Shown piece after piece: positions 34,777 to 41,677 of a DNA stretch of 47,067 nt. Made by a program: the position numbers and the translations under genes. Source of the DNA: a virus; IMG/VR virus record IMGVR_UViG_3300046313_000338, positions 1 to 47,067 of that record; one strand, 5' to 3'. Numbering within the stretch: position 1 is the stretch's first letter; every line of letters begins with the position of its first letter. The notes under the pieces are model-generated. The model was not told the origin of the DNA. It saw only the letters and a list, made by a program, of their open reading frames with translations, and did no database searches.

Positions 34777-34970
34777 TGATCACCATCCAACTTCATAGCT
34801 GATAGAGCATATTGCAAGCTTGGTACGATTGCATCAAAGGTGGTTCGATCAAGGCAGCTTTTGAGTTCAATCGTTGCACCACCTTCATCAAACATAGTTA
34901 CTTTGGCAATAAGCATTTTTGCATCTTCGTCGTGTATTTCAAACTCAACTGGGGTTACTGTGTATTTCAC
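34773..34970 (-). CDS. Small hypothetical protein (GTG start)
   Basis: A 65-residue alpha/beta protein (YTVTPVEFEIHDEDAKMLIA; IVPSLQYALSAMKLDGD). The GTG at 34970 is preceded by GGAGGTGACAA, an excellent ribosome-binding site that forms the end of an 11-codon frame overlapping this start (GTGA). Function unknown. Confidence 0.65.
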   Translation of the reverse strand: MKYTVTPVEFEIHDEDAKMLIAKVTMFDEGGATIELKSCLDRTTFDAIVPSLQYALSAMKLDGDQ

Positions 34971-35002
34971 TTGTCACCTCCAATGGTTTGAAATTGGTTC
35001 AT
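34967..35002 (-). CDS. 11-codon coupling peptide or gene remnant
   Basis: A minute frame encoding MNQFQTIGGDK. Its start overlaps the stop of the upstream gene (ATGA) and its stop overlaps the start of the downstream gene (GTGA). The last five residues IGGDK and the 18-base DNA ATTGGAGGTGACAAGTGA are identical to the end of the gene at 40016-40519. It looks like a duplicated gene tail kept as a translational coupler carrying the ribosome-binding site. Confidence 0.4.
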   Translation of the reverse strand: MNQFQTIGGDK

Positions 35003-35229
35003 TTGATAACTTTCAAAGTGACAGCATTAGCAGAGTAGTTTCCCTGACGGATACAAGCTGCCATCGGGTCTTTTGGGTCTTTCAATGTGAACGGCTTTGA
35101 CTTGTCAATTGAGCAAAGGTTGTGGCTGTCGTTGATTGCACCAACAAAGAACCGTGCGCTGTTGTTTTCAACTTCGTCGCCGACCGAGATTGCAATATCG
35201 GTTCCGTAGATACGAATAAAGTCTTTCAT
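34999..35229 (-). CDS. Small hypothetical beta-rich protein
   Basis: A 76-residue protein beginning MKDFIRIYGTDIAISVGDEV, with a pattern of short strands and a DPKDPMAACIRQGNYSANAV C-terminal part. AAAGGACGAG precedes the ATG, which overlaps the previous stop (ATGA). No family recognised. Confidence 0.62.
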   Translation of the reverse strand: MKDFIRIYGTDIAISVGDEVENNSARFFVGAINDSHNLCSIDKSKPFTLKDPKDPMAACIRQGNYSANAVTLKVIK

Positions 35230-35453
35230 GTCGTCTCGTCCTTTAGTTTGCGGATAGCTTGTGCTGCCCGAGTTCCGTAAATATTGATACCCGTTGGGAT
35301 GTGGGTATCGCAGATGGTTTTCTGTGCAAGCGCAGCCGCTTCCTCCAACACATCGCGCCGGAACTGGAGCATTTGCTCTTCGGTGTAGCCTACAACCGAG
35401 CCAACGCCATTTCCCCAGCTTGCTATCGCTTTTGGTTCAGGTAGCTTGGTCAT
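35226..35453 (-). CDS. Small early protein, paralogue of 37643-37864
   Basis: A 75-residue protein starting MTKLPEP, with YTEEQMLQFRRD and CDTHIPTGINIYGTRAAQAI. The gene at 37643-37864 shares MTKLPEP, YTEEQMLQFRRD, CDTHIPTG and the ending ETT, so the two arose by duplication, with a long stretch of near-identical DNA. Proteins of this sort are common in enterobacterial and burkholderial phages but have no known function. AAAGG precedes the ATG. Confidence 0.7.
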   Translation of the reverse strand: MTKLPEPKAIASWGNGVGSVVGYTEEQMLQFRRDVLEEAAALAQKTICDTHIPTGINIYGTRAAQAIRKLKDETT

Positions 35454-36016
35454 GCTGTGCCTTTCATAGCTGCGCTAGATGTGGTGCTTGGTTCTTCCAT
35501 TCTTTTGATATACCGTAGTGCTGTTTCATGGCGGCTCTCGTTGGGGAACTTTCGCGCAACTGCAAAGATCAATTCACGATAACGCCAAGCATCCCGTTGC
35601 ACATAGTCATCAATGACTGGGGTAGAGTACAAAGGCAGGGTGTATTCACCTTCATGGCTTTCGTGTTCATCAGGGCAAATAACATCAAGTACCAAACCAT
35701 CATCTCTCCGCATAGCGAATGCACACGGTGTCTGATTCTGGCTTGCTTCAATAATCGCCTGCGCTTCGGCTAGTTGCTGGCGCAGGGTGTTGTTTTCTTC
35801 CTTCAATGAAGCCACTGCAAAATCGGCTGCTGCTATTTGCTCTTGTCTGCGTGTAATTGAGTTTTGCAGTTCTGCCTGTATCCGTTCATTCTCTGCTTGC
35901 AGCGCTTCGATAGCGTCTGCGGCTTCAGTGGCTAGTGGCCCCCAGCCGATATAAACAACGCGCTCTCGCTCAATACCTGCACCGACGCGCAGCCGTGCTA
36001 TCAATTCTTTGTACAT
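35450..36016 (-). CDS. Ea22-like early protein with coiled coil
   Basis: A 188-residue protein: short N-terminal domain, a coiled coil at about 38-92 (AIEALQAENERIQAELQNSI; LKEENNTLRQQLAEAQAIIE), and a C-terminal part with WRYRELIFAVARKFPNESRH. The plan resembles Ea22-like or Ead-type phage proteins, whose function is unknown. GAGGAAAC precedes the ATG. It overlaps the upstream gene by 16 bases and the downstream gene by 4. Confidence 0.62.
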   Translation of the reverse strand: MYKELIARLRVGAGIERERVVYIGWGPLATEAADAIEALQAENERIQAELQNSITRRQEQIAAADFAVASLKEENNTLRQQLAEAQAIIEASQNQTPCAFAMRRDDGLVLDVICPDEHESHEGEYTLPLYSTPVIDDYVQRDAWRYRELIFAVARKFPNESRHETALRYIKRMEEPSTTSSAAMKGTA

Positions 36017-36495
36017 GTTTGTTTCCTCATTTGTTCCACTAGCCTATTACGTTCAAGCATGGCATTGTGCATCTGCATCGGACTGCTATTTGTAGCCACT
36101 TCCTCAAACAAGTCCAAGCCGTCCGCTATCTCTGCCAATGCAGGGCCATCAAAGCCCCATACGCCCGTTTTTTCCCATCGTGTGCGTGTACGTAGCAAAG
36201 CAGCGTCCGCAGTGTCTAGCGCGTCAACGGCTAGGTTTTCGTTGCCTGCTATCTGTGCAAACCGTATCTTTGCTTCACCCAGTGCAACAATCAGCACATC
36301 GTAGCTATGGGAATTCCCATAGCCGCTTTTGATGCGCTCAAACGCCATGCGGGTTTCGATAATCATTGCGCGGATGGCTTCAAAGCTAGGCACTTTTGCA
36401 ATTGCACCGGGTATCAATTCGTCAGAATATGCGCGGCACTTGGTTAAGGTGTTCAACCAAGCTGCGGCATTGTAGGTTTGGTCGGTACGTCGCAT
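36001..36495 (-). CDS. Hypothetical helical protein
   Basis: A 164-residue protein. ATG at 36495 (MRRTDQTYNAAAWLNTLTKC) is preferred; a TTG at 36552 would overlap the upstream gene by 40 bases. Helical throughout (IRAMIIETRMAFERIKSGYG; EIADGLDLFEEVA). Its middle AVDALDTADAALLRTRTRWE resembles an early phage protein type of unknown role. No clear Shine-Dalgarno sequence before this ATG, so the start is uncertain. Confidence 0.6.
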   Translation of the reverse strand: MRRTDQTYNAAAWLNTLTKCRAYSDELIPGAIAKVPSFEAIRAMIIETRMAFERIKSGYGNSHSYDVLIVALGEAKIRFAQIAGNENLAVDALDTADAALLRTRTRWEKTGVWGFDGPALAEIADGLDLFEEVATNSSPMQMHNAMLERNRLVEQMRKQTCTKN

Positions 36496-36511
36496 CTTGC
36501 GTGCGTATGTG

Positions 36512-36838
36512 CTAGTTTTTTTCAATCTGGTCCCCAATAACTGCCATTGCAATGGCCTTCTGTGGTGTATCTGCTATGGTGTCAGGCCAAACAACCCACT
36601 GACCGTCAAGCAGTCCTTTTTTATCCCGATGTACGTAAGGGAATTTGTTGTATTTAGCAGCAATCGGACCAATCACACTCCAGTCTAGGTAGTTGAATGT
36701 TCTGAAGTGATTGCGACCATCAGGACAGATTAAAATGTATCGATAGCTTGGGTGTGTACCGGCAAAATGAATACTAATTGTTGATTCATCCCACCCTATC
36801 GCTAGAGCGAGTGCTTTACTGATTTCTACGTCTGTCAA
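36512..36838 (-). CDS. Small early protein, ABA-sandwich-like (TTG start)
   Basis: A 108-residue protein (DVEISKALALAIGWDESTIS; FNYLDWSVIGPIAAKYNKFP; DTPQKAIAMAVIGDQI) with the order of small phage 'ABA sandwich' proteins, in which an N-terminal helix, central strands and C-terminal helix appear. It starts with TTG at 36838, overlapping the upstream stop (TTGA), with GGAGG eight bases before. Function unknown. Confidence 0.6.
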   Translation of the reverse strand: MTDVEISKALALAIGWDESTISIHFAGTHPSYRYILICPDGRNHFRTFNYLDWSVIGPIAAKYNKFPYVHRDKKGLLDGQWVVWPDTIADTPQKAIAMAVIGDQIEKN

Positions 36839-37146
36839 GATGTCATCCTCCGAAGGTGGTTAGCAATCGACTGGCCCAATGGGTCTTTTGCATGTTCTTC
36901 CAAGTAATCAGCGGCACGTTTTGCCATTGTGATCAGATCATCATCGCCCACCCATGTGTAGAGGTTGCTGCGCGAACCTGGCCGCCTGTCATAACCAACA
37001 AACTGCACATTTCCTGCGGCTATTTCTTTGCTTATTAAGTTTTGGGCAACACTGACACGGCATCCGACTTCACTTGCTAACTCCGATGGTGTCCAATCAT
37101 CGTCTCGCAATATCTGGCGCATCTTGTCTGATACAGTGACTTTCAT
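36835..37146 (-). CDS. Small winged-helix-like DNA-binding protein
   Basis: A 103-residue protein. Residues about 16-55 (WTPSELASEVGCRVSVAQNL; ISKEIAAGNVQFVGYDRRPG) read as a winged helix-turn-helix. The C-terminal half is helical. Coupled to its neighbours (ATGA with the Gp157 gene; TTGA downstream). It may be an early regulator of the leftward operon. Confidence 0.62.
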   Translation of the reverse strand: MKVTVSDKMRQILRDDDWTPSELASEVGCRVSVAQNLISKEIAAGNVQFVGYDRRPGSRSNLYTWVGDDDLITMAKRAADYLEEHAKDPLGQSIANHLRRMTS

Positions 37147-37646
37147 TTAATCGCGAGCCTAACGCCTTGCACCATACGTGCGCCGGAAATCTCTTTTCCT
37201 GCTTTCATAGCGGTCGCCAGTGCTTTCTTGTCCACACGTTCAGGCGGTGGATCTGGTGTCACCATGTATTCGGCTGGGATGCTTAATTGGTCATAAACAT
37301 CTACGCTTGCTGGGTTCTTTTGTATCTTCATGGTGAACAGTGGGCATTCAATGCGCTCGATTTGCATTCGTTGCATGTTGCTGAGAATGTATTCCCGCAA
37401 ACCTGTAGCAATCTTTGTTCTATGCGCTTTGAGAGCTTGTAAACGGGCAATCTCTGCGTCAATCGCTGCATGGTTCGCCTCTGCACTTCGGGCAACGTAT
37501 TCGATGTTTGCCGCTTTGGTGGCGATATCATCAGGCAAATTTGATGCTTCTAGCGTGTCAGCGATTGTGGTGCTGTCTAAATCAAGCTCTGCGAGTGTGT
37601 GGGCTAGTTCTAGGTACTGATTTGAAAGTAAAAATAAAGAGCTCAT
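37143..37646 (-). CDS. Siphovirus Gp157 family protein
   Basis: A 167-residue protein of the Gp157 family, found in phage recombination and early modules and in one case linked to phage resistance. It has the family plan: a helical coiled coil (AEANHAAIDAEIARLQALKA; REYILSNMQRMQIERIECPL) then a beta hairpin with FTMKIQKNPASVDVYDQLSI, and a C-terminal DKKALATAMKAGKEISGARM. AAAGGAAAC precedes the ATG. It is likely to act with the ATPase and SSB upstream. Confidence 0.8.
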   Translation of the reverse strand: MSSLFLLSNQYLELAHTLAELDLDSTTIADTLEASNLPDDIATKAANIEYVARSAEANHAAIDAEIARLQALKAHRTKIATGLREYILSNMQRMQIERIECPLFTMKIQKNPASVDVYDQLSIPAEYMVTPDPPPERVDKKALATAMKAGKEISGARMVQGVRLAIK

Positions 37647-37864
37647 GTGGTTTCCTTTAGCAGTGCGCGGATGGCTTTGCCTGCACGTTGCCCATAAATT
37701 TTTACCCCAGTTGGTATGTGTGTATCACATACGGTTGCGTCTGCAACTTTCGCCGCCGCATCCAGCGTATCGCGCCGGAACTGGAGCATTTGCTCTTCGG
37801 TATAGCGTTTGATATGACACATCGGATACGGCATATAGCCGTCTGGTTCAGGTAGCTTGGTCAT
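37643..37864 (-). CDS. Small early protein, paralogue of 35226-35453
   Basis: A 73-residue protein. ATG at 37864 is chosen because it matches the MTKLPEP start of the paralogue and overlaps the stop of the small upstream gene by one base (TGATG). Shares YTEEQMLQFRRD, CDTHIPTG and ETT with 35226-35453. Differs mainly at residues 8-22 (DGYMPYPMCHIKR). Function unknown. Confidence 0.7.
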   Translation of the reverse strand: MTKLPEPDGYMPYPMCHIKRYTEEQMLQFRRDTLDAAAKVADATVCDTHIPTGVKIYGQRAGKAIRALLKETT

Positions 37865-38010
37865 CACACTTGACTCCATGGTCCGACCATTTCACCAAGT
37901 TCACGTACTGAAATAATGACTTCATCGCCATCTTGCACAACATCAAGCGAAATTCTTGTGTGAAACTTTCTTGATGTTGTTGTGTTTTTGTAAGTGATTT
38001 CGTAGAGCAT
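37864..38010 (-). CDS. Small early protein (48 residues)
   Basis: A short frame starting at ATG 38010 (MLYEITYKNTTTSRKFHTRI), ending VRELGEMVGPWSQV. It is preceded by ACAAACAAAGGAAACGAT, carrying the operon's shared AAGGAAAC ribosome-binding box, and its stop overlaps the next start (TGATG). These signals make it a real gene despite its size. It appears beta rich. It is the first gene after the operator-like repeats at 38138-38173, so a regulatory or inhibitory peptide is possible. A longer overlapping frame (37848-38198) is rejected. Confidence 0.72.
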   Translation of the reverse strand: MLYEITYKNTTTSRKFHTRISLDVVQDGDEVIISVRELGEMVGPWSQV

Positions 38011-38137
38011 ATCGTTTCCTTTGTTTGTGTGCTTATAGTGTAATCTAATTTACTATAGTTTTGTAAAAGATTTAGAAATAAATTAGCAGCTATTGCCAAC
38101 TTATTTTGGCTGCTCCTACATTGGTAAAAGTGGATTA

Positions 38138-38173
38138 TTTGCAAACTTGTTTGCAAACTTGTTTGCCAAGTTA
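38138..38173 (-). promoter_or_regulatory. Tandem operator-like dyads before the leftward gene group
   Basis: A 12-base unit TTTGCAAACTTG repeats at 38138-38149 and 38150-38161, with a third degenerate copy to about 38173. These create two overlapping dyads GCAAAC-TT-GTTTGC at 38141-38154 and 38153-38166. Two adjacent dyads in an otherwise A+T-rich, gene-free stretch (38011-38241) are what a repressor operator would look like. The binding protein is unknown. Confidence 0.55.
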
Positions 38174-38179
38174 GATTGA

Positions 38180-38223
38180 CACTGGTAGTGCGCTCCACCG
38201 GGATACCCCAGAGGCTACCAGTG
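38180..38223 (-). ncRNA. Stem-loop between SSB-like gene and downstream early genes
   Basis: CACTGGTAG (38180-38188) pairs with CTACCAGTG (38215-38223), enclosing a GGG-ATA-CCC element (38100-38108 region of the loop, about 38200-38208). No T run follows on the minus strand. It may mark the 3' end of the SSB-like message, attenuate leftward transcription, or be a processing site. Confidence 0.45.
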
Positions 38224-38241
38224 CAAAAAATCAGTCAGTGG

Positions 38242-38862
38242 CTAGAAGGGAAAATCCTCTGCGTCACCCAAGAACTGATCATCAGGCATTGCAGCATGTG
38301 TGCGCTGTGCCATTGGTGCAGCCTTCAAAGGGTTGTGTTTTAGAGCTGCTACCATTTTGGGCAATGCTTCCGGAACAGTCTTACGGTCGAGAATCTCGCT
38401 CGCTGTCAGCTCTGTACTAGCTTGGAACACACCACGCAGCACCATGCGGCTACCAACACCGCCATCTTGCTTCAGATAGTCCTCAGTGCCCAACAAGAAG
38501 CCAATGGGTTTGCATAGCTCTGGGAAGATGCTTGCTTGTTTCTGCACGTCCTTCTTTTGGTCGTAGTCGTAAACCGTCACAGTGCCTTGTTTTGGCGACA
38601 AGCTGCGAAGCTGCAAGCAGGTCATTAAGGCTTGCAGCAAATAGAAGCCGCTTAGCTCTGTGCCGTTTGCTTTTGCAACGTAGATAGAAACCTTGGTTTT
38701 TTGGCCTGCATCGCTGGTGAAATAAAGGTTGAGACCTTTAGTGCCAGTCTTTGCTGTGATGTCCTCCGCTTGGGTGATGGCGCCTAGGTATTTGCCAAGC
38801 TCTTTGATTTGGTTGCCTTGCGTGTCAGCTTTTCGCGCTGCGTTTGGGTCGAGGTTATACAT
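38242..38862 (-). CDS. SSB-like single-strand DNA-binding protein with acidic tail
   Basis: A 206-residue protein. The N-terminal about 150 residues are beta rich (TGTKGLNLYFTSDAGQKTKV; SIYVAKANGTELSGFYLLQA; GTVTVYDYDQKKDVQKQASI) and could form an OB-like fold. The C-terminus ends DDQFLGDAEDFPF, close to the DDDIPF tip by which SSB recruits partner proteins, after a flexible Lys/Pro/Gln-rich linker. It is encoded just after the Sak4-like ATPase, as often found for phage single-strand binding proteins. AAAAGGAAAAAG precedes the ATG. Not a recognised classical SSB sequence; inferred from tail and context. Confidence 0.68.
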   Translation of the reverse strand: MYNLDPNAARKADTQGNQIKELGKYLGAITQAEDITAKTGTKGLNLYFTSDAGQKTKVSIYVAKANGTELSGFYLLQALMTCLQLRSLSPKQGTVTVYDYDQKKDVQKQASIFPELCKPIGFLLGTEDYLKQDGGVGSRMVLRGVFQASTELTASEILDRKTVPEALPKMVAALKHNPLKAAPMAQRTHAAMPDDQFLGDAEDFPF

Positions 38863-38882
38863 GGTTGCTTTTTCCTTTTTGG

Positions 38883-39536
38883 TTAAGCAGTGGTTTGGGG
38901 AATTGAATAGAAGTCTTGAATATCTTGATCAACTTGCGCTAAGTCGTTATCAATGTGCAGGTCTTTGAATAGACCCATTGGACTTTTCGAGCAATCTTGC
39001 CCATTGGTCTGGGTGAGAAACTTGTAATTGCCGTTGGTGACTTCGGTGCGCAGGACGATAGTAAAGTAACCCTCTGGCACAATAGTGTTGTCAACCATAC
39101 GGCCAATTGTTTGCATTCGAATGTTTCCAAATTCGTCTGTCCTGGTGTGTGCCATGATATACACGCGCCGATGATCAGCAAGGTCGCCAGCAGCATTGAA
39201 GATGTTCCATGCCCCCTTGGCAACATCGTTGTATTTTGCATATCCAGTTTCTGCGCTTCTGTTTAATATCTCCGTCAGCATTACCGCCTGGTAATCATCA
39301 ATCACCACAATGTCGTGGGGTGACTTGCGCATGATTTTCTCAATCAGTACCGGGTCGCTGGTTTGGATTACGTTGCCATCGTCCTGCTTGCTTACCCGCT
39401 TTTTCCATCCGGCTGATTTGAATGGCAGGGGTTTCTTGATGCACTGGATTAGCAGTGTTTTGGTTGGGTCTAGGTTTCTCAGGCTTGTGGATTTACCACT
39501 TCCCGAAGAGCCTAGTATTAGTGCTGCAATGCTCAT
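38883..39536 (-). CDS. Sak4-like RecA-type ATPase (single-strand annealing/recombination)
   Basis: A 217-residue P-loop ATPase. Walker A GSSGSGKST (9-17) and Walker B VVIDDYQ (77-83) are clear; AHTRTDEFGNIRMQTIGRMV (about 127-146) fits the sensor or DNA-binding loop region of the AAA_24/Sak4 group. Such proteins act with a phage SSB in strand annealing or exchange, matching the SSB-like gene downstream. The ribosome-binding site is AAGGAAAC, shared with other early genes. Confidence 0.83.
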   Translation of the reverse strand: MSIAALILGSSGSGKSTSLRNLDPTKTLLIQCIKKPLPFKSAGWKKRVSKQDDGNVIQTSDPVLIEKIMRKSPHDIVVIDDYQAVMLTEILNRSAETGYAKYNDVAKGAWNIFNAAGDLADHRRVYIMAHTRTDEFGNIRMQTIGRMVDNTIVPEGYFTIVLRTEVTNGNYKFLTQTNGQDCSKSPMGLFKDLHIDNDLAQVDQDIQDFYSIPQTTA

Positions 39537-39574
39537 AAGTTTCCTTGTTTGTTGAGTTTCAATTGTAATCGCTT

Positions 39575-39727
39575 TTACTGTGTTTTTTGCAATTCTTTTA
39601 CATTTATTTCACTCATATCGTTTGGGTCTGGCGGGTATGGCACATCAAGCAGCTTGCACAGCTCTTGCATCAGGCGGTAGGCTGTGTCGGATGCCATGCC
39701 AATCGAAAAGAGGTCGGATTGGTTCAT
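39575..39727 (-). CDS. Small early protein (50 residues)
   Basis: A short frame: MNQSDLFSIGMASDTAYRLM at the start, then QELCKLLDVPYPPDPNDMSE. Its ATG overlaps the preceding stop (ATGA, 39724-39727), and the next gene begins 38 bases on. Single amphipathic helix plus Pro-rich tail. Overlap in the operon style makes it credible. Function unknown. Confidence 0.62.
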   Translation of the reverse strand: MNQSDLFSIGMASDTAYRLMQELCKLLDVPYPPDPNDMSEINVKELQKTQ

Positions 39728-39924
39728 TTGTTTTTTATCCTCTGTTGCAATGACTGCCTAGGCATTTTTTTTAACCCGGCCACTTCTTTTTTTAGCTCTG
39801 CGATTTCAGCATCCATTCCCTGCAATCTATTGCGTAGTGCATCAAAAATTGTCGTCATTGCAGCATCGAGTGCTTGTACATCGGATTGCGTCAATCCTGT
39901 TGGCGTTCTGTTGAATAGGCTCAC
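39724..39924 (-). CDS. Small coiled-coil protein (GTG start)
   Basis: A 66-residue helical protein with heptads (LDAAMTTIFDALRNRLQGMD; AEIAELKKEVAGLKKM) and a basic end (PRQSLQQRIKNK). GTG at 39924 follows GGAGGACGAT and overlaps the preceding stop (GTGA). Probably a small oligomer; function unknown. Confidence 0.65.
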   Translation of the reverse strand: MSLFNRTPTGLTQSDVQALDAAMTTIFDALRNRLQGMDAEIAELKKEVAGLKKMPRQSLQQRIKNK

Positions 39925-40019
39925 ATCGTCCTCCGCATCGTTTCCAATGCTCGCACAATGGAGCGGTATGGTGTGTGGCCATGGTTACGGTACATAAAAA
40001 ATAATCGAATGAAAGTCAC
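39921..40019 (-). CDS. Very small basic early protein (32 residues)
   Basis: GTG at 40019 overlaps the upstream stop (GTGA) and is preceded by GGAGGTGACAA; the stop overlaps the downstream start (GTGA). The product begins MTFIRLFFMYRNHGHTPYRS and continues IVRALETMRRTM, a basic helix pair of a kind often seen as tiny phage genes. The exact overlap on both sides supports translation. Confidence 0.6.
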   Translation of the reverse strand: MTFIRLFFMYRNHGHTPYRSIVRALETMRRTM

Positions 40020-40519
40020 TTGTCACCTCCAATATGGTGGGCGCGCTCGATTGCTCGGGCAAAAGCATTTTCAAAATCACGCCCATGGTGCCCCATGTTG
40101 TATTCGCTGATATATATTTCTTGTATCTGATCATTACTCAAAGGCCCCCGTACTGGCTGCGTCTGTTCATCTTCTCCATGCCACCAGCCAACCATGCCAC
40201 CGTATGTGATAAATCCACGCCTCCATGTTGCGCCATCCTGCTCACGCTGGAAAGAAACGCCGTTGATTTTGTAGCCTTGTGCCAGCAAATCATCTAGCTT
40301 GCGCTTTGGTAGTCCTGTGAACTCTGGCTCTATTATTGGCTGAGCTTTGTTACCCTCATTGATGAGGGAGACATACGGCTGCGCTAGTGCTTCCGTCAGT
40401 GCTTTGAGTAAGTTTTCTCGATACCACAACGACGATCCTTCGCCTGTTAAGTAGTCGCTGCACTCTGCATCGGCGTATGAGTCAGCCAGCGCCATTAGTG
40501 CATCTACTGTGTTGGTCAT
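40016..40519 (-). CDS. Hypothetical early protein
   Basis: A 167-residue protein: NTVDALMALADSYADAECSD at the start, typical of phage early proteins, then FTGLPKRKLDDLLAQGYKIN and GGMVGWWHGEDE. The C-terminus IERAHHIGGDK shares its last five residues and the coding DNA with the 11-codon frame at 34967-35002. Good Shine-Dalgarno sequence (CAGGAG). Function unknown. Confidence 0.62.
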   Translation of the reverse strand: MTNTVDALMALADSYADAECSDYLTGEGSSLWYRENLLKALTEALAQPYVSLINEGNKAQPIIEPEFTGLPKRKLDDLLAQGYKINGVSFQREQDGATWRRGFITYGGMVGWWHGEDEQTQPVRGPLSNDQIQEIYISEYNMGHHGRDFENAFARAIERAHHIGGDK

Positions 40520-40710
40520 GCTTGGCTCCTGTATCCGTCTCGCATTGCTGGATTTATTCCACCTTCACCTGTTGGTTTTGTCCATTTAGTTCCACTTGGA
40601 GCACTAGATAGGCGAATTGCGCCACACTGGTAACACCACATCCAATAACCTCCGGCAATAAACCACATAGATCGTTCGTGGCGATGGCGTTTAACTTTGA
40701 TTGCTTCCAT
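40516..40710 (-). CDS. Small Cys-pair protein
   Basis: A 64-residue basic protein (AIKVKRHRHERSMWFIAGGY; WCYQCGAIRLSS) with a single CYQCG knuckle. ATG at 40710 overlaps the preceding TGA; a GTG one codon earlier is possible. May bind a metal through the Cys pair plus His residues. Function unknown. Confidence 0.58.
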   Translation of the reverse strand: MEAIKVKRHRHERSMWFIAGGYWMWCYQCGAIRLSSAPSGTKWTKPTGEGGINPAMRDGYRSQA

Positions 40711-40910
40711 CACACCACCCCCGCCAACAATACAGCTGTACCCACCACAGCTATGGCAATGATGATTAAGTCAGTTAGCAAGAATGGCGGCTCTTGTTCG
40801 ATTGGCTCGCCCAGGTGATTGAAGTGCGTGCGGTATGCGTTGGGCTGGCAGTCGCATGGAAGCCTGCCTTGGTTGCAATTTCCGCCACAACCGTTAGTTT
40901 TTATTTGCAT
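40710..40910 (-). CDS. Small Cys-rich membrane protein
   Basis: A 66-residue protein. ATG at 40910 is chosen because AAAGGAAACACC precedes it; an upstream start at 40976 lacks a site. N-terminal Cys cluster (CGGNCNQGRLPCDCQPN) and a C-terminal membrane helix (LLTDLIIIAIAVVGTAVLLA). Overlaps the upstream gene end by 10 bases. Possibly a small early membrane effector. Confidence 0.62.
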   Translation of the reverse strand: MQIKTNGCGGNCNQGRLPCDCQPNAYRTHFNHLGEPIEQEPPFLLTDLIIIAIAVVGTAVLLAGVV

Positions 40911-41677
40911 GGTGTTTCCTTTGGTGGTGAAGGTAATTTCATCCAGTGGGTTGGCTGTGTTTTTGGGTTGCCACATGCGTAGCCGTCATACTCCCAACGT
41001 GGTGGCTCTGCTAGTGAGTACCAATGCCCATAGCAGGTCTGCCCTTCTGCGGCTAACAGTACGCGACCAGAAGGTTTAGGCGCACTCTCAATAGGCAACC
41101 ATCCTGCTGGCACTGCTTGTGGTGCTGATACCAGCTTCACAGGTTTTCCGCAGTGGTGGCAGTAACTGACGCGGTTCTCCTTTGGCCCACCGTCGATAAA
41201 TGACCAAAGTTCACCACAGCTACTGTGATACGTGTCTCCCATTTCAAAGTCCGGGTCTTGCGTCCACTCACATACTGCTGTCACCTTTGGCGCTGGTGGA
41301 TAGTTACTTGCGCTGCAATGGATGCACTCATAAAGCAAGTCAGGTGCTTTGCAGTCTGGGCAGGATGGTTCTGTTGGCACTGCTTGCGGTGCTTTTGGTT
41401 TTTCAAAGCAGTACACTTTTTCTAAGTGCGCATATTTTGCGTGAGGCGACACAATGATCTGCTGGCCGTGGAGAAGCGACACGTCAGTGACGCGCACGCA
41501 GTCAGCAAAAATGACAATAGGCCGTGCTGGGTCGCTCATGCCATTCACAGCTTTTTCAAGCTCCGCAGCGTAGGCGATGATGACACCCATGCGCTCAACC
41601 CGATGCAGGTACTGGCGCGAGGTGTAAAGGCCAAGTGAATTTAGCAACTCAACGAGTCTCTTTTTAATCGCGCTCAT
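40901..41677 (-). CDS. DUF551-domain early protein with zinc-ribbon-like Cys pairs
   Basis: A 258-residue protein. An N-terminal helical part (about 1-45) is followed by Cys-pair segments (CPDCKAPDLLYECIHC; SYCHHCGKPVK), suggesting zinc binding. The C-terminal about 65 residues carry the DUF551 signature (WLPIESAPKPSGRVLLA to PTHWMKLPSPP), frequent in phage early regions and of unknown function. The short linker APQAVP occurs twice. Coupled upstream by ATGA overlap. Confidence 0.72.
   Translation of the reverse strand: MSAIKKRLVELLNSLGLYTSRQYLHRVERMGVIIAYAAELEKAVNGMSDPARPIVIFADCVRVTDVSLLHGQQIIVSPHAKYAHLEKVYCFEKPKAPQAVPTEPSCPDCKAPDLLYECIHCSASNYPPAPKVTAVCEWTQDPDFEMGDTYHSSCGELWSFIDGGPKENRVSYCHHCGKPVKLVSAPQAVPAGWLPIESAPKPSGRVLLAAEGQTCYGHWYSLAEPPRWEYDGYACGNPKTQPTHWMKLPSPPKETPCK

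Noticed and set aside
37848-38198. A 116-codon minus-strand frame across the operator-like region
   Set aside because: It starts in the repeat region, has an unlikely composition and no good ribosome-binding site; the 48-residue frame from 38010 has the AAGGAAAC box and clean overlaps.
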